DNA of 64,000 nucleotides from Drosophila miranda (Eukaryota; Arthropoda; Insecta; Diptera; Drosophilidae), in the NCBI RefSeq assembly GCF_003369915.1, contig NC_046676.1, positions 20,628,001 to 20,692,000 of the forward strand, written 5' to 3'. This document shows, one piece after another, positions 12,757-23,760 of the stretch. The position numbers and the translations under genes were made by a program. How positions within the stretch are numbered: the first letter of the stretch is position 1; every line of letters starts with the position of its first letter. Under the pieces are notes generated by a model. It was given only the letters and a program-made list of their open reading frames with translations, searched no databases and had not been told where the DNA came from.

Positions 12757-15516
12757 GTATGTATGTAAGATCGGTGGCGTCTCCACCCCTCACCATGTGA
12801 CCGTGGCCATATGAATTCAAAAGAAAAATTCACAACGCTCGACTTGAAATTTCCCTCAAATTGCTAAAAATAAAATTCGAATTGCGTACTTGTGTGTGCG
12901 TGTGCGTGTCTGTGTCTGTGTGCGATAGTGACTTTTTGGTGAAAACATCGTGGAAAACGCACCCCATGCGCTGCTCTGAATGCTATCTGTACTTCTCGAC
13001 CAGGAGTTGGGGGCGTGGCCGCAGCCGGAGCCAGAGGCAGAGGCAGAAGCAAGGGCCTCGCAACGTTTCCATTTCCTATTCCCAAATTTCCACATGTGCA
13101 TGTGCAGCAAACTGCAACTGCAACTGCACACTCGAGTGGTGTTGGCGGCACAAATGGCATGGCCGTGGATCGCTATTAATAGCAAGCGCATAAGTATCTG
13201 CATGCTACATGGAGAGCATATGTATCTGAATGTATCTGTATGTATCTCTGTGGCAAAGCAAATGTGTGAACTATCATTGCAAACATATTTATATTTTAAT
13301 TTCATTCGAGAACCCCGTCAAAGCTCGCCCCGCACAAGCTGCAGATACTCGTACAATTGGCCGCTTCTCCGAAGCCCTGTATGTACATGTGTACTAGTGT
13401 AAGTGATTGTATCTCCATCTGCGTGCGCGAGCAAAAAGATAAACGTTAAAAATGGCCGACCAATGCAAAGTTGCAGTTGCAATCGTTTCGCTCCCCACAT
13501 GCCGCATACACACATGTATGTATCTGTATCTTGTTGGGGGCCCCCGCTCTCGCTCTCGCTCTCCGCCTGTCTGCCTGTCTGCCTGTCTCTCTGTTTCTGT
13601 TTGCTTTCGCCTAATTTTTCGTGCCTTTTTTACACAATTTTCGTTGAAATGTTGCCCTTTGCTATCTATCTATGCCTGTAGTATGCCTGTGTGTTTGTGT
13701 TTGTATTTGTATCTGAGTTATGCCTCGACTCGAGTCTGTGTGCGTGGAAAAAGTGCAATGACCCATGCGTAGCGCGAATGGGCCGCTCTTTGCTACCCGC
13801 TACCCGCTCCCCTCACTCCATCCGCTCCTCTCCCCTGCCACCAACACAATGTCAGCGGCGACGCGTCGCGACTCTACGTGCTACTTTCCATAGTTGCAGC
13901 AAAGCAAATGACGCGCGCGATAAATTTTCAACGTTTTCGTTTCTTCGCTGCTTTGTTGCTCTCTGTTTGTTTCCCCGTTTCCTCCTCATTTTCGTATTCG
14001 TATTCGTTTTTTTCTTGTCTTCTTGTTGCATTTTTATTCATTTTCGTCGGCTGCAGTTTTTGTTTGTTTTCCGACTGTTGCTCCAACACACACACTTACC
14101 CGTACAGCGATACTCGGATAGAGATGCACATGTAAATATGTATCTGATGGATATTTCGCCGTTTCCTCGCCTAAATGTGGGTGGGGGCGGGGGCAGTGGA
14201 GAGAATTTTCGCATCAATTAGCACCCATGTGCGAGCGCATCTTTATGGCCAGGATGGAAGGTCCTGTGTCGCTCAGAGCCGCTCGACAGGTTGCCATTGG
14301 CCGATGGCCGATGGCCGGCGGCGGCTTCTGTTTACCTTTGACCCTTGCTAATTGCTTTTGTATGGGAAATCTGGCCGTGGAGAATTTTCACGTGCCGATG
14401 CAACTTCAAAGATGCGTCAACAACTTCAAGCTACAAAAGGCGATACTTGAGGGCGAGACCAGAACCAGGACCAGGACCAGGACCAGCAGAAGCCGAGTCT
14501 GAACAAGGACCACCGCTGACGATCTGTCAAGGCAGCAGCAGGGTGCGGGAAACGAGGCAAAGGGTTGTCTGGGAAATGCGGGAAATTACGGCCACGTCTC
14601 GCATCATCGAAGCGGTTTCCTTTTGTTTTTTACATTTCCTTGGATTTGCATTTTTTTTTGCATGACAAATGAGGAATATCCGTCGTGGCTATTAAGATCC
14701 TCAGACATTGATCGAATCACCAACACAATCACAACCCAGGCAGACCAGCCCGGTTCCAGGAAAATCCTTTCGTTGCCATCCTGCAGTTCCACTGAACTAT
14801 TTTGGCAACTTTTTGTGAGAAGCAATAAAGACATAAACCTTAATTTTCCGTAATTAAACCCTTTCGCCATGAGCCATAAACACGCGTGCAGCAGGTCAGA
14901 GCGGCACCGTCCCATGTGCTGACCAGACCATAAGCTGCACAAAGAACAACCGGACCCGCCAGAACTTATCGCGAAAATTACGAGACGCCTGCGAACCGCA
15001 GTTCGTCGTGCAGTTTGCAAACACAAATACGCGATAAGAGACAATGTGAGAACAATGCAATTTTGAGGATCTCCCTCCAGCAAGCGGAATTTTCTACTGC
15101 GAATTAAAGACTGGGGCAAGGGGAGGGGGAGGGGGAAGAGTAGCACAGCACACAGCAAAACCTACAAACACCTACCTGGTCAGGCAGTTCATTACGAGGA
15201 CTCAGCTTCATTGAGTGACTGCAATGCGGTTGGATTATGTGCGGATTCTCCCTGCTAATCCCCCATAATAATGATCGCCGGCTCAGAGCCGGTAAACATC
15301 ATCATCTTGGTGCTCATCCTTATCCACATCTTCATCTTTTAGTCAAAAAGTCAGCAAAGTCAACACTGACCAAAAGGCGGATAATAATTTGGGAAAATTC
15401 ACGATGCCAAACACGTGTGGACAGTGGCGTGCCCAAGGGGGTTCCTCGGGAAGCAACTGAGTGTCCATCTCTGGAGCCTTTGTTCCTTATTTTACACTTT
15501 CACTGACACAATGATA

Positions 15517-15542
15517 GGGGGGGGGGGGGGGGGGGGGGGGGG
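15517..15542. repeat. Poly-G run, 26 nt
   Basis: Twenty-six consecutive G residues in non-coding DNA. Such a run can form G-quadruplex structures and is prone to slippage and to assembly error, so the exact length is uncertain. Confidence 0.9.
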
Positions 15543-16869
15543 ACAGGGGGAAAGGCGTTGATAAGATTAAAAGCTGAGAAAAGCCGGGGGCACGCCGAGT
15601 GCCCCAGAGCCCATAAATGCTCGTGTCCAGATTATGGAGCAGTTGGTCGCTGCAAGTTTTCATTTTTTACACCCGTTCTCGTACTTTTATGCTGCTCTAT
15701 CAGCTTCGAGCGCCCCGTGGTGGGGCGGGGGAGGTGAATGCACTTGCGAACTAGTTTCGGGCGAAGATAGCGCCCAACGAATCTCGCGGCCCTGCCAAAA
15801 AATGCAGTTGAAAAATGAACAGATAGAAACGGCTCCGTGAAATGCGGTTGACCTTAATTTCCGAACATGATTAATGGGCTTTGCAACGCAGGCCCAACGT
15901 GGAGGCCCAGAGGAAGCCCAGAGGAGCGGCGGAGGAGACGGGGAACAGAGGGTCGGATGGCGAGCACCGAAAAAATTAATGACGAACAATTAAAAAAAAT
16001 ATAAGTTAAATACATACAGAAAAAGTGGAGAGACGAGTGGTACAGCTGCATCATGATGACTATAAAAAAGGACCCTCTTGATCGCCGATCACTGCGTGAG
16101 ATGGATTGCAGGTGCAGTACAGAAATTGCAGAAAGTTTTGTGGGACTCTGCCCCTTTGCCTAAAAAGACAACCCCGTCGACCGTTATTTTGCAATTTGCA
16201 TACAATATCAAGAAATCGTACAAGGGTTAGGGCAAAATCGTAAGGGGCAAGCCCTTTCGACCCCGAAAATGCATTCAATTATTCATTGATTGCTGAAGGT
16301 CGTTACTTATCTTTAAGCCATTCGATTCGGAATTTGCATAACTAAGACGAAGGCGAAGAAGAGGAGAGGTCCTTTCCTACCTACTATGCCCGATTAGCGA
16401 GAGGGGAAGAGGGAGATAGAGACTAAACGAAAAGAAGAAAATTAAAAACATAAGCATTCATAAAAAAAAAAAAAAAATAACGACAAAGCATGAAACGCAG
16501 TCCAAAATGGCGCCGAGCTTCGAGGTAGAGTTTGCAGGGAACGGCACCGGGGCGTGGAAGGGGTCCCGAATAAAAAACCAAAAGCGGAGAACAACAAAAA
16601 ATTCACTCAGATACCAGTTTTCCACGCACTGACAACCTGCCGACGTCCGTCCGGCCGGCCGCTCAAGCGGTTTGGTCAGTTGGAACAGCACGAAAAATGC
16701 AGTCGCCAAAAAAGGAGGACTGCAACTCTCTCTTTCCCGCTGCCACCGATATTGGTGCCAATGACAGCAGCAGCAGCAGCAGCCATATGCAACCCACACA
16801 CACACACACAAGCCAGCACACGCACAGCACTCTCACGCACTGCAAGAAACAGAGAAACAGACAGGCAGT

Positions 16870-16975
16870 CAGAGAAAGAGAGAGCGAGAGAGAGAGAACG
16901 AGAGAGTGCAAGCGCAAAAAACGCACAAGACTGCAAGCAGCGAATGCGTGCGCGAGCGAGAGAGCGCGAGGGTGC
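16870..16975. promoter_or_regulatory. GAGA-factor-type repeat cluster upstream of the probable rib leader exon
   Basis: The plus strand shows repeated GAGAG motifs at about 16875-16907 and again near 16955-16972. Clustered GAGAG is the binding site of the Drosophila GAGA factor (Trl), which opens chromatin at developmental promoters. The cluster lies roughly 300-400 bp before a candidate rib leader exon that ends at 17557. The motif content is seen directly; the promoter role is inferred. A TATA-like TATAAG is at 17229-17234, but no initiator is well spaced from it. Confidence 0.4.
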
Positions 16976-17283
16976 GCCGAGCCGTAGGACAGTTTTCCTC
17001 TCAACGCGTCGAACAGTTTGCTTCCCCTTCTGCTATTGCCGTCCCCGTCTCTGGGTACTGCTGTCTCGCTCGGTAGGTCGGGAAATTTGGTCTTCAATGA
17101 CTTGGCTGCATAGAGCGCCGTGGCAGTTTTATTCAACTTTGAACGCTCGAATCTGCAACAACGCAAAACCAACAACGCACGACCAGAGGAAAACGACAAA
17201 CGTGTCGCAGTTTGTGGAAACCTAAGACTATAAGAGCTCCATCTGGGATAGGCATAAGCTGCGTCCTCAACTAGTGTCTGCGT

Positions 17284-17557
17284 GTGCGGTTTTCAGTGCA
17301 ATTTCGATTCGGATTTACCCAACCCAACAGTCAACTAATAACTAATTCCCAACACAACAAACTAAATCAATTAAAATCGAGCAATGTGCAAAACATTCAA
17401 AACAAGGCAAAGCTAAAACATACCAGTAAAAACCGAATTGACAAACAATCAAACAAACTTTTTAAAATATCAACAATCCGCTGCAAGTGTCCAGGACTCT
17501 CTTTGGACACTAAAAAAAAGGCCTGTGCTTCGCCTGCGGCGATTTCATTATTTTGTG
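17284..17557 (+). other. Probable 5' UTR exon of rib
   Basis: An AT-rich, Asn/Lys/Gln-coding-like leader sequence ends at TTTGTG followed by GTAAGC, with the donor at 17558-17559. A candidate initiator TCAGTG is at 17293-17298. The next good acceptor on this strand is TTCCGCGGCAG ending at 19506, just before the rib coding region. I therefore place a leader intron of about 1.9 kb at 17558-19506. The start of the exon is uncertain, and so is its assignment to rib. Confidence 0.4.
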
Positions 17558-19506
17558 GTAAGCCCTGATTAGTAATCAAATATTTGATTCTATTAAATTA
17601 GTCTACTTAAACGGCTCGTCAATAGTTTTTTTTCCCATTCGTTTGGGCTTCCAAGATCGTTTTTTTTTTTGTTATAGTTTTGCAATTAAAAATTCGTGGA
17701 ACGTGTTCAAGAAATTTACACAAAAAAAACTGGAAAACCCCAAACCGGTTTCCAAGTGCATTCGTTTCAATGACGTCCGTCCGTCCGACTGTTATTTTTT
17801 TTGATTATTTTTAATTAAATGGTTTATAAAATGGTGGCCCACTGTCAGCCAAAGCTGCGAAAGCTCACGCTCGGAGAGCTTTCGGCATTTTGGCGATCAC
17901 ACGACGTATGCGCGATATAGCGCCCGTATAAGAGTTTCTGTGGAGGCAAGAACGAGGCGTTAATGCGCTGCCCGATGGCCTATGACCACATCTAATGCGC
18001 TTACTCGGCCAACGTCAATCCCCAGACACGAATTCGAAACCGCTTACCTGCTCAGACCGAGACAGCGACAGAGACAGCGACAGCGACAGAGACAGCGACA
18101 GGCAGCGACTTCAATCTGTTGCGCAAAACGGCAGCGAAGGATCGAGTAGAGGGGGAAGGGATCGCTGCAGGTTGCCCATTATCCTGTTGGCCAGACAATG
18201 GACAGATAACAATTGATGATCTCTTGCGCATTTTCCGCACTCCACCTCCACCTCCACCTCCATCACATCACCATCCCCGACAATAATGCGATCGTTTGTT
18301 TTCCTCCTTTGTCTGATTGTCTGCTTTTCTTCTCTGCCCTCGCCCTCTCCGTCGCCGTCGACGTCGCCGTCTCCGTCTTTCCTCTCACCGCTCTCAGGGG
18401 CCTCGCCCCTTTGACATTTTCCTTGTTGTTTGATTGCCATTATCTGGCCTGGCTTCGCTTAGCTCGCAATTCCGCCGGTTGCTCGACTGGGGCCTCGCTC
18501 CTATCATACCTGTTGGTAACTGGAGACTCACTGATACACTCGTAGATGGGCCGGCACGGACGGCTCACACGACACATGGCAAGGACGCAGGCGGGGAGGT
18601 TGCCCGATGCATGATGCATGTCCAACACATGACGCAGATGGGCCATCGGTTCGGCATATGGCGTCCACTTGAGTCTGAAATTCGACTACGCGTCGGGCCT
18701 CTCCATGGGCAAGCCAAGGGCATGGGCATATGGGCATGGGCCTCCCTCGTCCTCGGAAAATGAACGAAAATTATTGCAAGTTTTTCAGTAACATTTTTCA
18801 TTTCCTTGGGCGTGTGTGTGCCTTTCCATTTCCACTTTCCAGGCGGCGTAAAAAATGATATACATATACCTCCGTATTTACGGATATACATATATATGTA
18901 TATGTAAAGTAAAACGCGCGAAAAGCAGCCGGAAAAATACGCGCACACATCTTTCGAGGGATGTTTGCATATTTTTTCCCCCATTTTTTCTACACGTTTT
19001 CGTTCACCCTCCTCTGCCTCTGGCACGGCCGCTGTCTGTGCCTCCTTCATTGGCAAGGAGCGCTTTCACTTTTTATGGCGCATAAAACTTCAGGGGGTGG
19101 CGATGGGCATAAATTTTACAGGCAAGATTTTCCGCCAAAAAACAGAAAAACAGGAACGGGAATGGGAATGGGAATGGGAACGAGAACTTTTGCAATGGTG
19201 GTGGAGAGAGGACGATGGAGAGGAGGTGACCATCCCCAGTTTCGCACACCTGTATATGTAGGCGTGTGTGCGTGGAGGAGGCAGCGAAATATAGAGGTAG
19301 TAAGGAGGGGGACGGGACCAGCTTGGTTTCCTGGTTACTCTGGTCTGAGAAATTCATTCGATGATTTTAGCAACCCATGCTAAGTCTGAATTTTTGACTT
19401 TCTTATTGACGTTTTGGGAATCATTTGTGCAAACTCTCGAAAGCAACAAACCGGAGCGAAAATTTTTTACTAATCTTAATGGAAACATTTTTCTCTTCCG
19501 CGGCAG
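17558..19506 (+). other. Putative rib leader intron
   Basis: No gene was found. The stretch contains a GACAGC/GACAGA short tandem array at about 18058-18108, CTCCAC and CCGTCG-type runs, and a TCTAGAC-poor, otherwise ordinary background. A branch-point-like CTAAT lies upstream of the acceptor at 19505-19506. Confidence 0.35.
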
Positions 19507-19761
19507 GCCCTACAGTGATCCCGAAGCCTTAAACTGGCGCTCAAAGTCCGGAAGCATCTTTCCTCCTACTCGCCAACGCTGCTGAGTGCCGCGTTCACCA
19601 GCCTGAACAGCGTCTACCACAGCAGCAGCGACACCGCTCCCGACGAGGAGCCGGAGCAGCCGCCAGTCCATCACCAGGGACATCGCCATCGGGTGAACAG
19701 CCACAGCCACAGTCACAGTCACCGGGATCGCGGCCACAGCCAGAACAGCAGGGCAGAAGAG

Positions 19762-21903
19762 ATGGGCGGGCCCACAGCGCCCGTGGCCAGCAGCGAGGGC
19801 CAGACGTACTGCCTGCGCTGGAACAACCACCAGACCAATCTGGTGCAGATCCTTCACGCACTGCACGAGGTCGGCAGCTACGTCGACTGCACCCTAGTCG
19901 TCGACGATGAGCAGTTCAAGGCACACCGCGTGGTGCTGGCGGCGAACTCGCCGTACTTCCAGCACATCCTGCAGGACGTGGCCCAAGACCAGTGCAGCAT
20001 AATCCTGCCGGGCGTGAGGGGCTTCGAGATCGCGGCCTTGCTTCAGTACATGTACACGGGTGAGACCACGGTGACCAAGAGCCAGGAGCCGGAGATCCTG
20101 CGCACTGCCAAGGAGCTGCAGGTAAAGGGGCTCTACGACAATCTGATGAAGTACAATCACAAGGCGGCCAGCGCAGCGGAGGAGCGGGTCCAGAGCCAGT
20201 TCCATGCCAGCATCACGCCCACCTCCAGCTCGGGATTGGGCGCTGGCTCTGGCAAGCCCCTCAACGGGTCCTCTGCCGACGGCTCCTTCGGGCAGCAGCA
20301 CCACAACTCCTCCTCCGTGATCTCAACGTCCACGCACATCTCGCCCAGCGCCGCCATCTCGAGCAGCTGCTCCCCACCGCCGCCGCCATTCGGAAGCTAC
20401 CAGCCGCCGTACACAAACTTCCCGCCTGGATCAGGACCCATCAATCCACATCCCCACATCCCAGCCGGTGAGACTCCCCTGACGCCCACGCATGCCACTT
20501 CGCACGCCGTAGCCGGTGAGGCAGGCCAGTGGCCCCTCTCGCCCTCCGCTGCCGCTGCCGCCATGCTGAACTCCGTCTATGAGTCCGCCGCCGACATGAA
20601 TCCGCTCAAGCGCAAGAAGCTCTCGGCCATCTCAAGCATGCTACTCAACAGCACCCGGGACACGCCCATTCTGCGCAACGTGCTGGCCCAGGCCAACCCA
20701 GCTGACTCCTCGCAGCCCAATCCTCTGCTGCTGAAGAGCTCCTCCACCTCCTCCCTAAACGAGAAGACTCCCACCCATCAGCACCAGCACCAGCCGCCGC
20801 ACCAGCACCACAGCGGCGTCGGCGTGAGCGGCGGAACCGGTAGCCACAGCTTCAACGGCTCGGACTACGGCGGCGACAAGGAGCCCCTGTCACCGCACAC
20901 GGACCGTTCCTTTGATGAGGAGACTGGCGGGCCGGGCGGCAAGAAGCCGGAGTGGAAGCGTTATAAGCAGTACACCCGGGCGGACATGATGTGTGCCATT
21001 CAGGCCGTTCGGGAAGGCATGAGCGCGCTCCAGGCGAGCCGCAAGTACGGACTACCCAGCCGCACCCTCTACGACAAGGTGCGCAAGCTGAACATCACTA
21101 CGGGCCGTGGCACCCATCGCACACCCAAGCGCAGCCCACCCGGGGTGGAGTCCTCCGCCGCCTTTCCCTACTCCGCAGCAGCCGCTGCCGCAGCTGCCCA
21201 CAGCTACGGACATGTCCACGGGCATGGCCAGACGGATCTAGAGCGTGAGCCGAAGGAGCATGGCCAACATAGTGGCCATGGAGGCGGCCACCACGGCATG
21301 CCACCCACCATTCCCCACTCGGCAGCCGCCCTTCTGGATCACGCCTTTCTGCAGCAGGCCCTGGAGAACCGAGGCGGGGATATGGCCGGGCGTGAAGCAC
21401 TCCACGCCATGGCCCTGGCAGCGGCCGCCCACGCAGCTGCCAACCGAATGTCTAGCAGCCCCCAGGAGTCTGGCTCCAATGGACACGCAGCCAGATCTCC
21501 AAGTCCAAGGGCTCGGCACTACTCCGAGCACGAGGCCATGGAGATAGAGATGGAGAAGCACGAGCAGCGCCTGATCAAGAGGGAGCGTGACCAGGACGAG
21601 CGCGATGATGCTGACGATGAAGATGATCATGACCAGGAGCAGGATCACGACCACGATCACGACCATGTGGAAGATCTATCGCTGGCACGCAAAGAACGCC
21701 CCGAGTCGCCCTACTCTCCTCAGCCCCCACGGGCCTCCTCGCCGGTCGAGAGCGCCAGTGTGATCATGCACTCCAACAGCGCCTCCACCAACGGCAAGGA
21801 CCACGAGGATTATCCTCCCCACTCACCACCGCCCGTGGCCCTGGGTCTGGGCCTGAAGCGGGAGCTACTTGGCGGCGAGGAGTCGCAGGCTAGAACCGAC
21901 TGA
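19762..21903 (+). CDS. rib: Ribbon, BTB/Pipsqueak-type transcription factor
   Basis: This is a nuclear transcription factor. In D. melanogaster, ribbon is needed for morphogenesis of trachea, salivary gland and other tubular epithelia and works with the BTB protein Lola-like. The protein is 713 residues in one exon. An N-terminal BTB domain (about residues 16-130) opens with YCLRWNNHQTNL and contains VDCTLVVDDEQFKAHRVVLAANSPYF, split here as two known BTB core motifs. A Pipsqueak helix-turn-helix (about 400-447) has the motif ASRKYGLPSRTLYDKVRKLN. A basic KRKK near 283-286 is a likely nuclear signal. Poly-Ala, His-rich and Asp/His-rich acidic segments fill the rest. The ATG at 19762 is chosen because it is the first in frame after the TGA at 19516. 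It is also slightly longer than the roughly 660 residues I recall for the fly protein. See the findings for possible extensions at both ends. Confidence 0.95.
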   Translation: MGGPTAPVASSEGQTYCLRWNNHQTNLVQILHALHEVGSYVDCTLVVDDEQFKAHRVVLAANSPYFQHILQDVAQDQCSIILPGVRGFEIAALLQYMYTGETTVTKSQEPEILRTAKELQVKGLYDNLMKYNHKAASAAEERVQSQFHASITPTSSSGLGAGSGKPLNGSSADGSFGQQHHNSSSVISTSTHISPSAAISSSCSPPPPPFGSYQPPYTNFPPGSGPINPHPHIPAGETPLTPTHATSHAVAGEAGQWPLSPSAAAAAMLNSVYESAADMNPLKRKKLSAISSMLLNSTRDTPILRNVLAQANPADSSQPNPLLLKSSSTSSLNEKTPTHQHQHQPPHQHHSGVGVSGGTGSHSFNGSDYGGDKEPLSPHTDRSFDEETGGPGGKKPEWKRYKQYTRADMMCAIQAVREGMSALQASRKYGLPSRTLYDKVRKLNITTGRGTHRTPKRSPPGVESSAAFPYSAAAAAAAAHSYGHVHGHGQTDLEREPKEHGQHSGHGGGHHGMPPTIPHSAAALLDHAFLQQALENRGGDMAGREALHAMALAAAAHAAANRMSSSPQESGSNGHAARSPSPRARHYSEHEAMEIEMEKHEQRLIKRERDQDERDDADDEDDHDQEQDHDHDHDHVEDLSLARKERPESPYSPQPPRASSPVESASVIMHSNSASTNGKDHEDYPPHSPPPVALGLGLKRELLGGEESQARTD

Positions 21904-22294
21904 TTGACGCTCACCATGGCCTGGCAGTACGCGGCGGACAGCTACGATTCCATATGCTAGACCTGCTGGGCCAGATGCACGACCCCAGTACACCGCCCCA
22001 AGGTGTTTACCCTTCACTCCCCTTGTGTTATTATTTTCTTTTCGGCGTACAACGTGCGACTAAATTGTTGTTTTCTCAATGGCATCGACATCGATCAGCG
22101 ATCAGCGATCAGTCGATCTGCGTTGGTGAAGCTTTAAACGAGAACCCCTTATCCCAGTCGAGGCGGGTGCACACCAGCATCTGCACCTTAGGAGGAAATC
22201 AAATCAAATCCACAATCTAAAATAAAATAAATTGTTGTCAGCATCACTTTGTGCCTAATACAGAAACGTTAGCTTAGAATAGGATATGCATAGG

Positions 22295-22296
<2 letters not shown>

Positions 22297-22330
<34 letters not shown>
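22297..22330. repeat. (AC)17 microsatellite in rib 3' UTR
   Basis: A perfect 34-nt AC run, transcribed as part of the rib 3' UTR if the distal poly(A) signals are used. Confidence 0.9.
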
Positions 22331-22333
<3 letters not shown>

Positions 22334-22780
22334 GCTAGGAGACACCCCCCCCACTTTGACACTTAGGCTAGGCACTCGATGGCCATCTTAGCTTAGGAGC
22401 TAGCTAGTTGTGGTCCTTGAAGCTCAATGGCTCAATGGCTCAATGGCTAAGGAAACATATGTAAACTATACACTTACATAAGACTGAAGGAAGAATCCGC
22501 ATATTGCATATTAGAGGCGATCAAGGGCAGAGCAAAAGAGGCTACCGATACCCCGTAGGGTAGGAACATTTGACAGGATCAGGTCAGAATGAGCTAGCGA
22601 GTTAGCAATACTTTGTACAACTTTGTTAATGCCAGTGATTTGTTTTAAAAATTATTAGCACTAGATATTTATAATAGACACATACATACATACATACATA
22701 CATACGTACGTATAAAGCCTTATGTTTATGATTTCGGTGACGTCTATAAGAAATGAAACAGATATGAACACAACTACCTC

Positions 22781-22786
22781 AATAAA
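22781..22786 (+). terminator. Proximal poly(A) signal for rib
   Basis: AATAAA, followed within about 20 bp by a T-rich tract, which is the usual downstream element. Confidence 0.5.
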
Positions 22787-23433
22787 GCCTATTCTAGTTT
22801 TTTTTTTTTAAAGAACGAACTTTTTTGTTACCTTACCATTATCATATTAGCGTTAAGCACTGTCCTGGGTTGAATTTTATAAGACTGACACCGACTCAAA
22901 CGGCTCGAACGAAGCACGAGAATATGCAACAAGAGCCGAGCACATTAAATACAAATTAAAATACAAATTGCAACCTATAGAGTTGAGCGTACAAATTCAG
23001 AACCATAACCTACTTAGATCTAAGCCAACTTAGAATGATTGAATTAGTCCATAGGTCCAACTATGACTCTACACATAAATAGAACTTAAGCTTAGGCAAA
23101 AACAAAGCAAAACACAACAAAATTAATATGTATAAGCAAATCCAACAAACATGCGCTGGGGGCAATGCAATAGGCTCTTTAATTATAAACACCTACACAG
23201 ATACAATTATGTAGTCGTACGGTTGATAATGTTAATTTGTTATACGAGTAACCTCTGTACATAGAATCGTAGTATATAAACACACACACGCATCATACAT
23301 ACATGCACATCCATACAAGTTATACAAAGATCGAGATGCAGTTATTAGATCTAGTATTAAGTAAAGGAAATTGTAATGCAATTTAAATTAGACACCGGAC
23401 TTACATTATTTAATGATAAGCGATCGAATGCGA

Positions 23434-23439
23434 AATAAA
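23434..23439 (+). terminator. Distal poly(A) signal for rib
   Basis: AATAAA in AT-rich 3' UTR sequence, a candidate for a longer rib transcript. Confidence 0.4.
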
Positions 23440-23760
23440 CTGACTGAATCAATCGAATATGAGAATCTAACTATCACTACCACCAAGACGCAAGTCACGA
23501 TTAAGCAATATCGCAGCCATTCAGTCTGGAGTTTATCTTTAATACACTAATCTGTTAGAAAAATACACACATATTTTTACATCGACACAGACGGGACCTG
23601 GGTCGCCTCGGGACCACCATGAGGATGCGGATGGGGATTTGAGCCGGACTAAGACGAACACAATACACACGAGACTATCTATCTACACGCGAATAGTAAA
23701 AACACAGAGGTAAAAGTCTTGGCATACGATTTGACCCTCCACCATTTTGATCAACTTAAG

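Larger units (their letters stand above)
5446..16850. other. Long non-coding stretch upstream of rib
   Basis: No gene could be supported. The stretch contains several microsatellites, a 26-nt poly-G run and many short, shadow-like open frames. The part from about 10.3 to 12.8 kb is rich in promoter-like and leader-like sequence and ends with a good donor at 12757, so unmapped leader exons may lie here. Much of the stretch is likely regulatory DNA or intron of rib, a gene with complex tissue-specific expression in D. melanogaster. That last point is inference. Confidence 0.45.
21904..23440 (+). other. rib 3' UTR
   Basis: AT-rich non-coding sequence follows the rib stop. It contains an (AC)17 run at 22297-22330, a CATA array near 22680-22706 and several TTTTAA-type tracts. 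AATAAA signals lie at 22781-22786 and at 23434-23439, so short and long 3' UTR forms are likely. The distal signal is about 320 bp from the end of the convergent zinc-finger gene. Confidence 0.6.
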
